From Meloidogyne chitwoodi (taxonomy: Eukaryota > Nematoda > Chromadorea > Rhabditida > Meloidogynidae): DNA of 64,000 nt. Below are positions 37,586 through 49,200 of this stretch, piece by piece; position 1 is the first letter of the stretch; the number at the start of each line of letters is the position of its first letter. The notes under the pieces were generated by a model that saw nothing but the letters and a program-made list of their open reading frames with translations, did not search any database and was not told where the DNA came from. The stretch covers positions 434,001-498,000 of the forward strand of contig JACZZP010000007.1 in the NCBI GenBank assembly GCA_015183035.1, read 5' to 3'. The translations under genes and the position numbers were made by a program.

Positions 37586-40001
37586 AAATTATAAATAATT
37601 TAATTTAAAAACTATTTTTGTCTGTCTACTTTCCTTTTATATAAAAATAATTTTATCTTTTTTTATAATCTAATCACATGTATAATTTTTAATGTTCCTT
37701 TTTTCATCAAATTATAACAATTAAACTACTTTTTTTTTAAATTTTCCCATTAAAAAAGAAATAAATCGGATGAAAAAATTATTTAAAATTTCTTTTCTTC
37801 TACTTTTTTCATCTCTAAATCTTTTCTTATTTAATTCATAAATATTATTTTAATATTCTTTTTTTTATTTTATTTTTTTTTATTTTCATTTATTTTTATT
37901 TTCATTTATTTTTATTTTCCTATTTAAGAGATTTTTTTCCTTAAAAATTTTTTTCCAAATTTATTATGTATTTTCATGCTCAAAGCCAATAATAATAAAT
38001 TACGGAGGATTATTTTAGGATAGAGTAATAATTAAAAAGATTAAAAATTATTTCACACACATTTTTTAAAATATTTTTCTTTTTTCCCACAGCTTTTCGT
38101 GTTTTCTGTTCTTCCATAATAATTTTTTAAAACTTTAAATTTTTCACTTATTTTATAGCTGTCACAAGTATATTCTATTTAAGCACTTCCTTTTATCTTT
38201 AAAAAAAAAAGATTTCCTGCGACCACACAATAACTTTTTCATTTTTTTCTTCCTCTTTTTATTACCCACTTTTCTACTACTACTTAAATTGTATTCTTCT
38301 TTAATCACTTTTCATTTTAGTTTTATCCATGTGTTTTTTCTTTAATGTTTTTATTGTTCTATGAAATAGCTTTTTATTATTTTAAATGTTTTATTGTAAA
38401 CAAATCAAAACAAATCAGAATAAACTCAAAAAATCAAAATCGAATTAAACAAACAGAATAAAATTAAAACATTTATAAGTTAAATCAGAATTAATTTAAA
38501 ACAAAATCAGAATAAATTTAGAACAAATAGAAAATTTATTTTCAGAATTAAATTTAAACAAACCCAACTTAAATCAGAATTAATTTAAAACATAGGTAAC
38601 TAATAAATTAAAACAAAACATCATTTTACTTATTGTTTTTGTCAATTTGAATTTATTTAATTGTTTTTAAGAGTTTGTTAAGAGGTTTTGATTTTTTATT
38701 ACATATTATTCTTTAATATTTTAAAAATAATAATTTTAAAATGTATTTTTTTAATAAATTTTTTAAAATAAAATATATATTATATGAAAATATTTTTCCG
38801 TAATATTAAAGTAAAAAACCTGATTTTTTCTTGTTAAAATTAGATAGATGATGTGCACAATTTTATGAGCAAATCACTCAATTATATTATTCATATTTTA
38901 TTTTTTGGATTAAAAAAAGAAAAATTGAGGCATTTCAAATAGGTATTTGTACTATTATTATTATGTGAAATAATTGATATTTAATAATTATTTTTTTTGT
39001 TGAAAACTTTTACATATGTAGAGTTGATTCCCATTCTCACATTTTCTGATATTGTTTTTATTTAGTTCTGATTTTTTTCAAGTTTTTCTGTTCGTTAATA
39101 CACCTATAAATTGGGATATTTTGGAGATTATCTTTTTTATTTAATAATCTTTCAAATCAATTAATTTTTAATAAATTTTTAGGTGAGTGTTTCAGAGTAA
39201 TTTTCCCTTTTACTTTTTTATATAACATACATATTTTCAGGCACTTTAAAAATGTATTAATATTATTATTATTTTTTGTCTGTCATTTCAAAAAAAAATA
39301 TTTTTAATAATTTATTATTTTTTTATAAAATGCCGTACACTTTCATTTAATTATTTTTTATCTGCTTGACATTCTTTTGTATTTATTTTTAAATAAATAA
39401 AAAACACAAAAACACTTTGAAGAAAAATTTTTTTTATGAGTGTGGGAACTTTGTTGTTAAACATTTATTTTTTCAAAAAATAAAAAAATAAATATATTAT
39501 TGTTTAGCAGCAAATAAATATAAGTGAATATATGTGTGTGTGCTTCATGCTGCGATGAGGAAAAAAAGGAAAAGCACATTCTTCATTAGTCGTTTAAATG
39601 ACTGATTTTTTGAAAAAAAGCTAACAACATATTTAAGCTTTTTTATTATTGTTTTAAGGATTTTTGAGGCTTTTTTTTTACGAATTTTTATAATTTTAAT
39701 GAATTTTTAATAATTAAAAGGATTTTTGAATATTTTTTAAAGAATTTTTAATTTTTGAAGAATAAAAAATTTTTTTAAAATGTTTTTTTAATTTTTTCTA
39801 ATCAAAAATACCCATAAATATATTTTATTGTCTTTACTTTAATTTATTTTTTCTTCTCAATTGATTGAACCTATATTTATTAATTAATTTATTTTTATCT
39901 TTAAATGATTAATAAAAATACTAATTTTATTATTTTTTTTTTAGTTTTTATCTTTTTATTATGAATTTATAAAATATTTTAATAAATCAACCAACATTTT
40001 A

Positions 40002-43000
40002 ATGTCTTCTTTCTTTCGCCGTCATGTTCGTGGCCTTTTAAGAACAACATTTTCTGCACCTCAATCTACTGAAACTGTAATAAATATTTAATTAATTAAT
40101 TTAATTTTTTAAACAATTTTTTAATAGATCTCTTCAATAGCTAATAATGTTAATGATGACTTTGATGAACACAATGAATCTGAAGAAGAACGTTTATTGT
40201 TAGCATTGGATCATCATTTTGGCCCTGCAGGGACTTCTTCAGAATCTCAGTCCTTATATAAGAATGGAAAGAAAAGAGTAAAGAGTGCTCCCGAAGTTTA
40301 TTCGGTAATAAAAAAAATTTTAAAAATATTTTAGTTATTATTAAATTGGGTATTTACTTGTCTCATCTTCCCTCTTTCAATTTAACTAAATTGAAGCAAT
40401 TTATAGGGTAAAACAGGCCTTGACCTTCCTAATATACACGTTGGCCCTTTAGCTTTGTCTGTAAAAGCTTGTCATACAGGGCCGGATGGCGGACTTACTT
40501 GTGTGCAACCAATGAGACAGAGAACAATTGCTAAGATGGCAAAACTGGACGATGAAGAGTTTAGTCTTTCTTCAATGGATGAAGAGAAAGATGAAGAGGA
40601 TGAAGCTAAGGAAGAAGAAATAAATGGAAATGATTTTGAAGATAAAGAAGTTAAGGAAGAAAATAAAAAGGATGATCATCAAATGAATGAAGTAATGGAA
40701 GAAATGAATGGATTTAGGCCAGTTGATGAAGATTCAGAAGATTTAGAACATAAAATTAATAATTCTCAATTAAATAAAATTAATGGAAAATCAAAACTTT
40801 TAAATGTGCCTTTGAAAGAAACAAATAATAAGAAAACGAAAAAGAAAATGAAGAGACTAACAGGAGGAAGTAATAAAGCTTTAATACAATCAGTAAGAAA
40901 TAAAAATATAATTTAATTATTAAATTATCAAAAAATTGTTTTCTAAGGCTGATTCAATAGAAGCACTCGGCCTTGTTGGTACTGATGACTTTTCGCCTTA
41001 TCGGAATGGCAGCGTATTAGAACATTTTGATTGGTCAAGTTGGGATGAATGTAGAGCTTTGGGAATATCTACATCTTTATATGAACGTCATCCAGTTAGT
41101 GGACTTCCTGCAGGGCATCCAATTGCTGATGTTTTTGGAATTATAGCTAGGGAAAATAATGCAATTTTAGCTTTGGCTGATGGTGTTAAGTAAGTGTGAA
41201 ATAATTTAAAAAATTATAAAAAAAATTATTTATTTTAGTTGGGGAGATGGAGCCCGACTTGCTGCTCGCTGCGCAATACGAGGCGCAATAGACCATTTAA
41301 ACGCTGCAATTGAACGACAACAATTACATTGTACGAATGATATTTTTCATTCAATGTTAGGAGCATTTCACGCAGCGCATGCACTTATTTTACAAGAGGG
41401 TGGTGCTTTGACTACGCTTTGTCTTGCACTTGTAGTTCCAGTTAAATCATCAGATTCATCGGTGAGAAAACAGAGAAAATAAAAATCAGAATTAAATAAA
41501 AACAAAATCAGAATTAATTCAAAGCAAAATCAGAACTAATTCGAAACAAAACTTGAATTAAATCAGAATTTACTAATGTAAAAACATAATAGGAATTAAA
41601 AAACAAAAAACTAATTTATAACAGAACAAAAATATCAGAATTTAGGTTCTCTGTGTTTGTAATGTTGGCGATTCACTCTGTTTTGTTTACAATCAAACAC
41701 ACGGAGTTAATGAAATAACTCTTGGTTCACATAATATTTCAACAAATAGAGATATGCGTGATGCTGGAGGTATAGAAGATTTTTAAATAATTTAAATAAT
41801 ATTTATAATTAATTGTTTGAAATTATTTTTAAGGCGCCCTTGGCCCAGTTGACGGCAGAAATCCTCAACTTCACAATTTAACTTGTTCAATGACATTTGT
41901 AGAAAAAGGAGATTTAGTTTTTATTACATCAGATGGTGTTTCTGATAATTTTGATCCAGTTGTAGGCAAATTTTGTTCAATTAGAAGACCTCGAGAAGAA
42001 GAGGAAGAGATTGAAATAACTGAGGCTATTGAAAAAGAAAATAATTTAATATCAAATAATCAACAACAAAAAAATATGTAAGAATGTAATAATTAATTAA
42101 AAAAATTTCTTTTTTAATTAAAGTACTACTACAATTCCTCTTCCTCCTCCATTTCACAAAACAAAGTCAGCACCAGCTACAAATAATGAAAATATTCGTA
42201 AACCAATAAATGGCACACATATTTCATCTCAAAATAAATCTCCATTACAAAATACAAATAATAATAATTTTGTTCCCTCATCGCTTTGTGAAATGAAACG
42301 ACGCCCGCCTGTAGCAACATTACCCGTTGTAGATGCTCCACAAAGGCATGAACTTATGTTGTTGAGAATGAATGGTAAATTTAACCTAATAAGCAATATT
42401 ATCCATAATTAAGTTAAAACATAACTAGAATTAAATCAAAACATAACCAGAATTAAATCAAAACATAACCAGAATTTAATCAAAACATAACCAGAATTGA
42501 ATAAATAAAAACATCTAAATTTCATTATCATTTTATTAGATATCATTACAAACGGACTATCTCAGCCAACTTTTGATAATTCCTTAAAAAATTCACCGAA
42601 TCAAACAGTTCAACAATATAAACAAATTAGTGCAGTAGAATTATGTAATAATCTAGTTCAATTTGCTTATAAATTATCATCAGCAAAAAGACATACTTTA
42701 GAGGATCCAGAACTTTATCGCGTAAGAAATATTTTGATTAATTACTAAATATTTTTATTTTTTATTTAACAATTTTGTTTAAATTTTAGACACGAACACA
42801 TTCCAGAACTGAAGAGAGATTACGAAGGAAAATGATTCGGAACATGATTATGGAGTAATAATATTTTTTATTTATTTAAATAAAAATTAATTAAAAATAA
42901 AATTTTTAATAATTATAGAATGCCAGGAAAATTAGATCATGCTTCAGTTGTTGCTTATCAAGTTGGAAGTGAATGGCCGCCATCTACTAACAATAATATT

Positions 43001-44691
43001 GAAAGCGAAAATAATGAAATAACTATTTTTGAAGATTTTACATTAAATAACTCGAAAATACAAGTAGAAATTAAAGAAGAAAGAGAAGAGGAAAACGCAG
43101 AAAAAAATTATAATAAATTTAATAATCCAAATAAACAATCGGTAGCAGTTCAATGCTCGTGGAGGCCACCAGCGGTGTTTAATTTAAAATTTTTTAAAGT
43201 TTTTAGAAAGCTTTAATATTTTTAGAGTTTTAATATTTTTAAAAATTTAATTAAAATCAACTTTTTATTTAAGACATCATTTAACCGTTCCCAACAATTA
43301 CTACAACAACAAAACAAAACATTAATAAAAGAAATAAACAACTCTGAAACAATAAATACATCTAAAAACAATAATAATGAACAAAAACATCCAATAATAT
43401 ATAAAAACAGAACAAATAATCACCAAATACGTAAAACTGATTTGTCTCCTTCAAAAATTGTTTCAACAAAAAATTGTGAAGAAAATAATTTATTAAAAAC
43501 AAAGGAGAAAATTCCTGTTAATAAAGAAACGAATAAAAGTCCTTATGAAGAATTACCAAGTTTTGGTGACGTTGCGGAAGAGGAAAATAGTAAAAGTGAA
43601 AATTATGAAAATAAACAATATAATGGAAATACTGAAAGAAAAAGGTATTAAAATTTTAAAAAATTAATTTAATTATAATTTTATTTCTTAAAAATTTTTA
43701 GTAAACGTCATCATGGTAGAGGTTCATTAGCTAGACACACATTAGGTGTTGATGTTAGTTGGTTAAAACGTTTAGTAGCAAATAAACATGGAATAAATGA
43801 AGAAGAAAACAACAATAACAATAATATCAACAACAAACATTTAAATAATAAAACACAAAAACAACAACAAAAACAACATTCTCCAACATTGTTAAATGGT
43901 AAAAAACAAGAAACACGTTTTTCTTCAACATCATCATCTTCTTCTTCTACAAATTCACAAAAACAACACAATCCAAGATTAGATTCTTTTGATTTATTAA
44001 ATAAAAATTTAAAAAAAGGATCTTCATCTACAATTAATTCGTTACGCAAAATTAAGGCAGCTTTTGCTAGTAGTAGTAGACAAAGTTCTGAAAGACGACA
44101 AATTATTAATAAAAATAATGAAATTAATACTCCTATAAATACAACAAATTCATTAATTGTTTCCATTGATTTGAATGGTAATAATATACAAAAATCTCCA
44201 CCACATCAAAGGTTAATTTTTAAGTTTGCTTGTTTGTTTCAATTCTTTTGAATTTTTTATTGTTTCTATTGTTTGTTTAAATGTTTTGTTTTTTATGTTT
44301 TATAGTTGCAATGTTTTAGATGTTTTCAATGTTTTTGGATTGTTTATTGTTTCTATTGTTTTTTCAATGTTTTTCGATGTTTGTAATGTTTTTATTTTTA
44401 ATGTTTGTATTGTTTGTTTCAATGTTAAGTTTGTTTTGTTCAGTAATATAACACTTTAATTTAAGATCATTAAGTCAATGCTATTGTCGGCCTATTCCTC
44501 CTCCACTTTCAGCAAATGATCTTGCAAAATTAAATGAAAATTCAGTTTCAAATTCGCCTCCATCATCAGCCCCGCCAATAATAACAAATAAAAATCATCG
44601 TTTTATACAAAATGGAAATTTAAAAAATAATAATAAAAATATTAATGTGCCAAGAATGGGTATTGGTGCTGGGGCAGCAGTTGCTAATTAA
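40002..44691 (+). CDS. PP2C-like protein with long disordered tail, 1143 aa, 14 exons
   Basis: Exons: 40002-40076, 40128-40304, 40407-40892, 40948-41189, 41239-41461, 41646-41769, 41834-42077, 42124-42374, 42540-42721, 42790-42854, 42919-43174, 43274-43644, 43702-44211, 44466-44691 (3432 nt). PP2C-type Ser/Thr phosphatase motifs occur in order: [16 protein letters not shown] (about 322-337), [12 protein letters not shown] (near 409), TSDGVSDNF (474-482) and [12 protein letters not shown] (near 696), the last standing where PP2Cs have DNxT. Aspartates for metal binding seem kept, but the loop between the third and fourth motifs is about 210 residues, far longer than normal, and Lys/Ser/Gln-rich. 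Residues 170-240 are acidic; the tail after 775 is Asn/Gln/Ser-rich. It resembles PP2C-like proteins of the PP2C_2 type; whether it is an active phosphatase is uncertain. Two introns carry cagaatt arrays. Confidence 0.85.
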
Positions 44692-45067
44692 TTGATAAAA
44701 AGTTATTATTGCCATTAAAAAAAAGATGCCATTAATTAAAAAATTATTTCTTTTCAAATTGAAACATATCTTTATATTTTTTGAAAATTTTTTATTGACT
44801 TTATTACTTCCATCAAGCTTTTCTACTTATATTTTCTTTAAAAAATGGAATATAAATCATAATATCACATTTACTACATACTATATTAATTATGTATTTT
44901 TGCCTATAAATTTGCCAAAAATTTAAATAATGTAATATTTAACAAGCGATCGTTTTAATTAATTTTTTATAAAAAATGTTTGAATACAACCTTTAATAAA
45001 AAAGATTTATATATTATATGTGCATAATTTAAATTATTAATATTTTCGCAGACTGGGATACATCAAT
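44692..45067. other. tail-to-tail intergenic region
   Basis: This is the 3' flank of the PP2C-like gene and of the F-box fragment on the other strand. An aataaa signal lies near 44995 on the plus strand. Nothing else was recognised. Confidence 0.5.
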
Positions 45068-45804
45068 TTATTTGGTTTGAATAATTTTAATAGATTCAAT
45101 TAAATCATATTCATTTTTTTTGAAGATCCATAAAATTGAAAACATCATTTTAGTATCATGCATGTTTATAATTTTATAATGTTTTTCTGTTTTGTTGTTT
45201 TCACTCATTTCAACTCCTTTGACAATTAATTGAAAACGAGGCCAATTGCAATAAAAACATATCTCAGGCACTATTTTTGGTAAATCTGTTGATGTTTCTA
45301 TATGCTAAATTTTTAAATTTTATTATACAACACTAATCTCCCTTTCATTTTTTACCTTTATAAGATTATTGTAGAGTTTAGTTTGATCATATTCACATTC
45401 AAGACTAACATGAGGAATTCTATCACCTATTTTTAACAATAATTTTAATAAAATGTTGTAGTCTTCCATTGTATTTTCATGTCTTAATACGTCGGAAACA
45501 TCTATCACAATATATTTACTAATAATTAAATTCTCAACATTGAATTTCCAGGCATTGATATTTTTATGATTAAATCTAATTTTAGCCATTCCGCAAAAAT
45601 TTATTTTAAATTTAGTAATTTCATCATTATCGAAAAGAAAATTAATCATCTCTGGATTGAAAATAAATTGATCAAAGAAGACAAATATAAAGTCACAAAG
45701 AGAGATTTGCTCTAACCAATAACGAACAATTTTCAATTCTTCAATGTTTTTTGGATATAAAGGCAATTTTAAAGTAAAGATTTCCTTATTAACCTGTGAG
45801 CTTC
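45068..45804 (-). pseudogene. 3' half of an F-box family gene, detached from its 5' half
   Basis: Two exons, 45804-45356 and 45304-45068, encode the C-terminal part seen in the Meloidogyne F-box family: EIFTLKLPLYPKNIEELKIV, RYWLEQISLCDF, FNPEMINFLFDNDEI, then HIETSTDLPKIVPEICFY and a stop. There is no F-box or start codon. The exon begins at acceptor gatag (phase 1); a second acceptor, cacag at 45794, is also usable. Mariner copy 2 starts 22 bp beyond. The phase-1 start fits the phase-1 donor at 23543 of the F-box 5' half, joining FVRQG to SSQVNKEIF. I infer these are one gene split by inversion. Confidence 0.85.
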
Positions 45805-45825
45805 CTATCAAATAGTTAAATATTA

Positions 45826-46180
45826 CTAGGGTGTCTCATAAGTTCTGCACGTTGGTACGCCATTTTGCGTACAGTAGTCCAATTTTTATAAGTGATATAC
45901 CAAATTAAAGCTCTAACTGTGCACTACAAGATAACCGAAGCATTTTTCCCAAAATTCATATCTGCCAGAGATATAGCGGATATCCGGGATATACCAAACT
46001 TCCTTTATCCGGATATATGTCAAAAAAATTTTTTTTTATTTTTCTAAATTTATATTAAAATTCTATGGATTTTTCTGAATAGAATGAAAAAAAAATACAC
46101 AAAAAATTATCATTTTGAGCTGAGTTATGATTTTTTTAAAAATTCAGTTTTTTTTCTCTAAAAAATAATAGATTAACAAT
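45826..46180. repeat. 355-bp terminal inverted repeat of mariner copy 2 (left)
   Basis: It pairs with 47471-47825 and, in the regions I compared, is identical to 23586-23940. Confidence 0.9.
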
Positions 46181-46415
46181 CGGTTGGTCAGTTTAGTGAC
46201 TTTTTTGATCATCTGCTCGCGTTTTTTTTATTTGTGCGGGTTTTTTGTTTTTCAAAACTTTTTTTGTTCATTTTTGATCGGCTGCGCAGCTTTTTTGATC
46301 GTCTGCACGACTTTTTTCGTGTCTGAGTTGGGGTTTTTCTGTCTGGACGGCTTCTTTAAAAGTGTCTGGCTTCAAATCAAATTCATCAGTATTTTCTTCA
46401 AATCCTTTCAAATAA

Positions 46416-47438
46416 ATGGATGAAAAAAAAAGAATAAGGGAAAGATTGTTGCATGAATTTCAACTTGGACATACAGCAGCAGAAGCAGCAAGAAACATCA
46501 AAAAAGCATTAGGTGACAACGCTCTCGATGAAAGCACGGCTAGAAGATGGTTTACGAAATTCAGAACTGGCGACTTCAGTACAGATGATGGATTTCGTTC
46601 TGGAAGGCCTTCAACGTTTGAAACTGAAGCCTTACGTGCCGCAATTAATGAGAATCCCGCAACCAGCACTAGAAAATTGGCAGAAGAACTTGGATCATCA
46701 AAAGATACTGTATGGCGGAATATGAAGGAGATGGAATTAAGCTACCGATCTGGCCGCACTGTTCCGCACGATCTTAATGAACAAAAGAGACAAAAACGTG
46801 TAGAAATTTGCCGTACATTGCTTCAACGACAACAAACCTCGCCTTTTCTTGATCAAATTCTGACTTGTGATGAAAGTTGGATTCTGTATGATAATCGCGC
46901 ATCGGAAAAGCAATGGCTTGCAGTTGGGCAAGATGCTAATGCAACTCCAAAGCAGCTTCATCCAAAGAAACAGCTATTGAGTGTTTGGTGGTGCGTTCAT
47001 GGAATTGTCTACTGGGAGCTTCTTCCTTTAAATCGCACTATAACATCAGAGGTTTACTGTGAGCAACTACATCGTGTACAACAACAACTACGTCGTCCTC
47101 CATATACGGTTTGGGCGAGAAAGGGCATACTATTCCAACAAGACGGAGCTCGTCCACATGTGTCTGCTGTAACACGAAAGAAGATAGAAGATCTTGGATG
47201 GGATATTCTTGAACATAGTCCTTACTCTCCAGATCTAGCACCGTCAGACTATTATTTGTTTAGTCCTCTGAAAGATTTTCTACGTGGAAAACAATTTTCA
47301 AATGAGGAAGAAATTTGCACAGCACTGAAGAATTTTTTTGACTCAAAAGGGCCTGAATGGTATCGCAAAGGGATTGAAAAGCTTCCTAACCTTTGGGAAC
47401 GATGCATTCAATGTAATGGAAATTATTTCTATGAATAA
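46416..47438 (+). CDS. mariner transposase, 340 aa, identical to copy 1
   Basis: Carries the same VPHDL motif and DD34D triad (TCDESW, QQDGARPH, APSDYYLF) as the protein at 23973-24995, with no amino-acid difference, no stop and no frameshift. Nuclear transposase acting on the 2-kb element. The start ATG follows a leader rich in gatcg/gatca pairs. Two identical intact copies 20 kb apart imply that the source was active very recently. Its codon use is more balanced in GC than the surrounding genes, in keeping with a mobile origin. Confidence 0.97.
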   Translation: MDEKKRIRERLLHEFQLGHTAAEAARNIKKALGDNALDESTARRWFTKFRTGDFSTDDGFRSGRPSTFETEALRAAINENPATSTRKLAEELGSSKDTVWRNMKEMELSYRSGRTVPHDLNEQKRQKRVEICRTLLQRQQTSPFLDQILTCDESWILYDNRASEKQWLAVGQDANATPKQLHPKKQLLSVWWCVHGIVYWELLPLNRTITSEVYCEQLHRVQQQLRRPPYTVWARKGILFQQDGARPHVSAVTRKKIEDLGWDILEHSPYSPDLAPSDYYLFSPLKDFLRGKQFSNEEEICTALKNFFDSKGPEWYRKGIEKLPNLWERCIQCNGNYFYE

Positions 47439-47470
47439 AGATGTACTGTAAACATTTTTATTAATAAATT

Positions 47471-47825
47471 ATTGTTAATCTATTATTTTTTAGAGAAAAA
47501 AAACTGAATTTTTAAAAAAATCATAACTCAGCTCAAAATGATAATTTTTTGTGTATTTTTTTTTCATTCTATTCAGAAAAATCCATAGAATTTTAATATA
47601 AATTTAGAAAAATAAAAAAAAATTTTTTTGACATATATCCGGATAAAGGAAGTTTGGTATATCCCGGATATCCGCTATATCTCTGGCAGATATGAATTTT
47701 GGGAAAAATGCTTCGGTTATCTTGTAGTGCACAGTTAGAGCTTTAATTTGGTATATCACTTATAAAAATTGGACTACTGTACGCAAAATGGCGTACCAAC
47801 GTGCAGAACTTATGAGACACCCTAG
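47471..47825. repeat. 355-bp terminal inverted repeat of mariner copy 2 (right)
   Basis: Inverted partner of 45826-46180, ending ..cctag before the TA duplication. Confidence 0.9.
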
Positions 47826-47827
47826 TA

Positions 47828-48345
47828 ATTCAACATTTTCAGAAAAATAAACTTTCTTTTACCATAAGTGCTCTCTATAAAACAAGTTTATTTAGATAAT
47901 TAGTCGCAGGCGCAAAGTTCCATTCTACTTACTGCTAGTTTAATTAAAAAAAGTTTATTTACATAATTACCTCAAAATCTATTTCATATAAATATCTTCC
48001 GTCAATGAAAAATCCATTTCTGCAATCTTTATCAAATAAATCTTTAATTGTTAATTTTTTTATTCCATTTTTCTCAATTTTTGCATTTTCAGTAGAATAA
48101 ATTTTTCCTTCATAGTCAGGCGAATTTGCTGTTATAATACGAATTTCAACAAAATCTTCTTTAAATTCAAGAGAAATTTCCAAATAAATATTATTTTTAT
48201 CTTCATCACTCTGTTTAAATTTAATTTTTGTTAACTTCATTTCACCTAATTTTTCATAATCAAAACGTTGATTAGTTTGATAAATAGCAGTAGAATATGA
48301 AAATAAAAGCGAAACAAGAATAAAAAATAAAATTTTTGAAAACAT
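47828..48345 (-). pseudogene. secreted family member: first exon plus remnant, 3' end displaced
   Basis: Exon 1 (48345-47971, 125 codons) is open and starts with a signal peptide, MFSKILFFILVSLLFSYSTA, followed by the family hallmark IYQTNQRFDY. The donor is gtaatt. Exons 2 and 3 are absent: only 143 bp separate the donor from mariner copy 2. The last bases before the mariner (tttctgaaaatgttgaat on the minus strand) resemble the middle of family exon 4, and continue smoothly into attcctcaatatttacaaga at 25590 if the inter-mariner segment is flipped. So this is an internally deleted copy, then split by the inversion. A related upstream block (aaaaaagtgcaattaagg, minus strand) lies near 48795. 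Confidence 0.8.
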
Positions 48346-48962
48346 TTTTCCTTTTTAATAGTTAGGACATTTCAGTGCCGAATTTGAGTGTCAGCTATTT
48401 TTTAAATTTTTGATTAATTAAAAACAAATATTATTGTTTTCATTTACCCTTATTAGTATTTTTCAATTTAAATATAAATTAACAGTTAAATAATATGTAG
48501 ATGTTTTATTGGTTTTCCGAAAATTTGCTTCACAAAAGTTTTGCCATTTTTCTATAACTTTTATTAAAATTTTTTAATTTAATAAAATTTAATTTTTTAC
48601 TACATATTTTAACCGAAAAGGTCTTTACTTAATAATAAAAATTTAAATAATATCTGACACTAAAAAAGTGGCAATGAAACGTCCCTCTATCCTTTTTAAA
48701 TAAATAAATTAATAATTTTATTAAGAAATTTTATAATAAAAAATATAAATGATAGATAGATTTTTGCCAATATTTATTTAATCCTTAATTGCACTTTTTT
48801 ATTATATTTTGTAATTGGTTGTATTTACACAATAATATTTATATTTTAATTATAGTTAAAGGAGAGCCGAAAATAAATTTAGAAATATAATAAAAGGATT
48901 AATAAAAATAAATTAAAAAAATTACGAAATATAATTTGTTTTTCTATTTTTATATTTCAAAA

Positions 48963-49058
48963 TAGGATGCCTCCCCGCCCATCGGGGGCGGAAAGTTCGG
49001 GGAACGGGGATCGTCGGAGGTCGGGTATCTCTGGGATCGGGGACGGGGAGGCACCCTA
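48963..49058. mobile_element. 96-bp GC-rich MITE with 8-bp target duplication
   Basis: It starts taggatgcctccccgccc and ends ggggaggcaccctaˑ in inverse; tips are taggrtgcctccccg. tttcaaaa stands on both sides (48955-48962 and 49059-49066). It is the most GC-rich stretch in the window (runs of ggggcgg, cggggacgggg). The same flanking sequence without the insert occurs at 62570-62600 (tatttcaaaatttattttcg), giving an empty site. It is inserted in the upstream repeat of the secreted family gene at 49426. Confidence 0.85.
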
Positions 49059-49119
49059 TTTCAAAAATTATTTTCGGCTCGCCTTTGACTATAATTAAAA
49101 TAAATAAATAATATTAAAG

Positions 49120-49200
49120 TGTATTATGAAATAGCGACGAATCAAAATATTTATTATTAAAAAAGTGCAATTTAAGGCTATATAAAAAGTAGCTTTTAGA
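49120..49200 (+). promoter_or_regulatory. conserved promoter block of the secreted family, with TATA box
   Basis: It reads gtattatgaaatagcgacga, then a T/A-rich stretch, aaaagtgcaatttaaggc and the TATA box ctatataaaaag (49178-49189), about 240 bp before the start codon. A long pyrimidine tract (49215-49310) follows. The same order occurs at 55941-56006 and, without the TATA box, at 60261-60315. Confidence 0.65.

Larger units (their letters stand above)
34467..40001. other. AT-rich intergenic block between divergent genes, no gene seen
   Basis: About 5.5 kb between the GSKIP-like gene (minus) and the PP2C-like gene (plus). It has long pyrimidine-rich tracts, a 50-bp tandem repeat at 35395-35645, and cagaattta arrays at 37430-37585 and 38400-38590. 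An open frame at 37103-37366 is low-complexity and has no linked exons. A likely splice acceptor (ttttttttag, ending 39943) precedes the PP2C-like start, so a 5' UTR exon or trans-splice site is probable. Confidence 0.5.
45826..47825 (+). mobile_element. mariner transposon, copy 2, 2000 bp, intact
   Basis: Same length, tips and 355-bp terminal repeats as copy 1 but inverted relative to it, with TA at 45824-45825 and 47826-47827. Its left flank is the F-box 3' half (minus); its right flank is an orphan secreted-family gene (minus). These are the mirror partners of the flanks of copy 1. Confidence 0.95.

Noticed and set aside
45068..48345. Chimeric gene: secreted-family exon 1 (48345-47971) spliced in frame to the F-box 3' half at the acceptor before 45793
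   Set aside because: The phases do fit (1050 nt), but the inversion model explains this pair and the pair at copy 1 at once, and also the family-like sequence just before the mariner. I keep the fusion only as an alternative that RNA-seq could revive.
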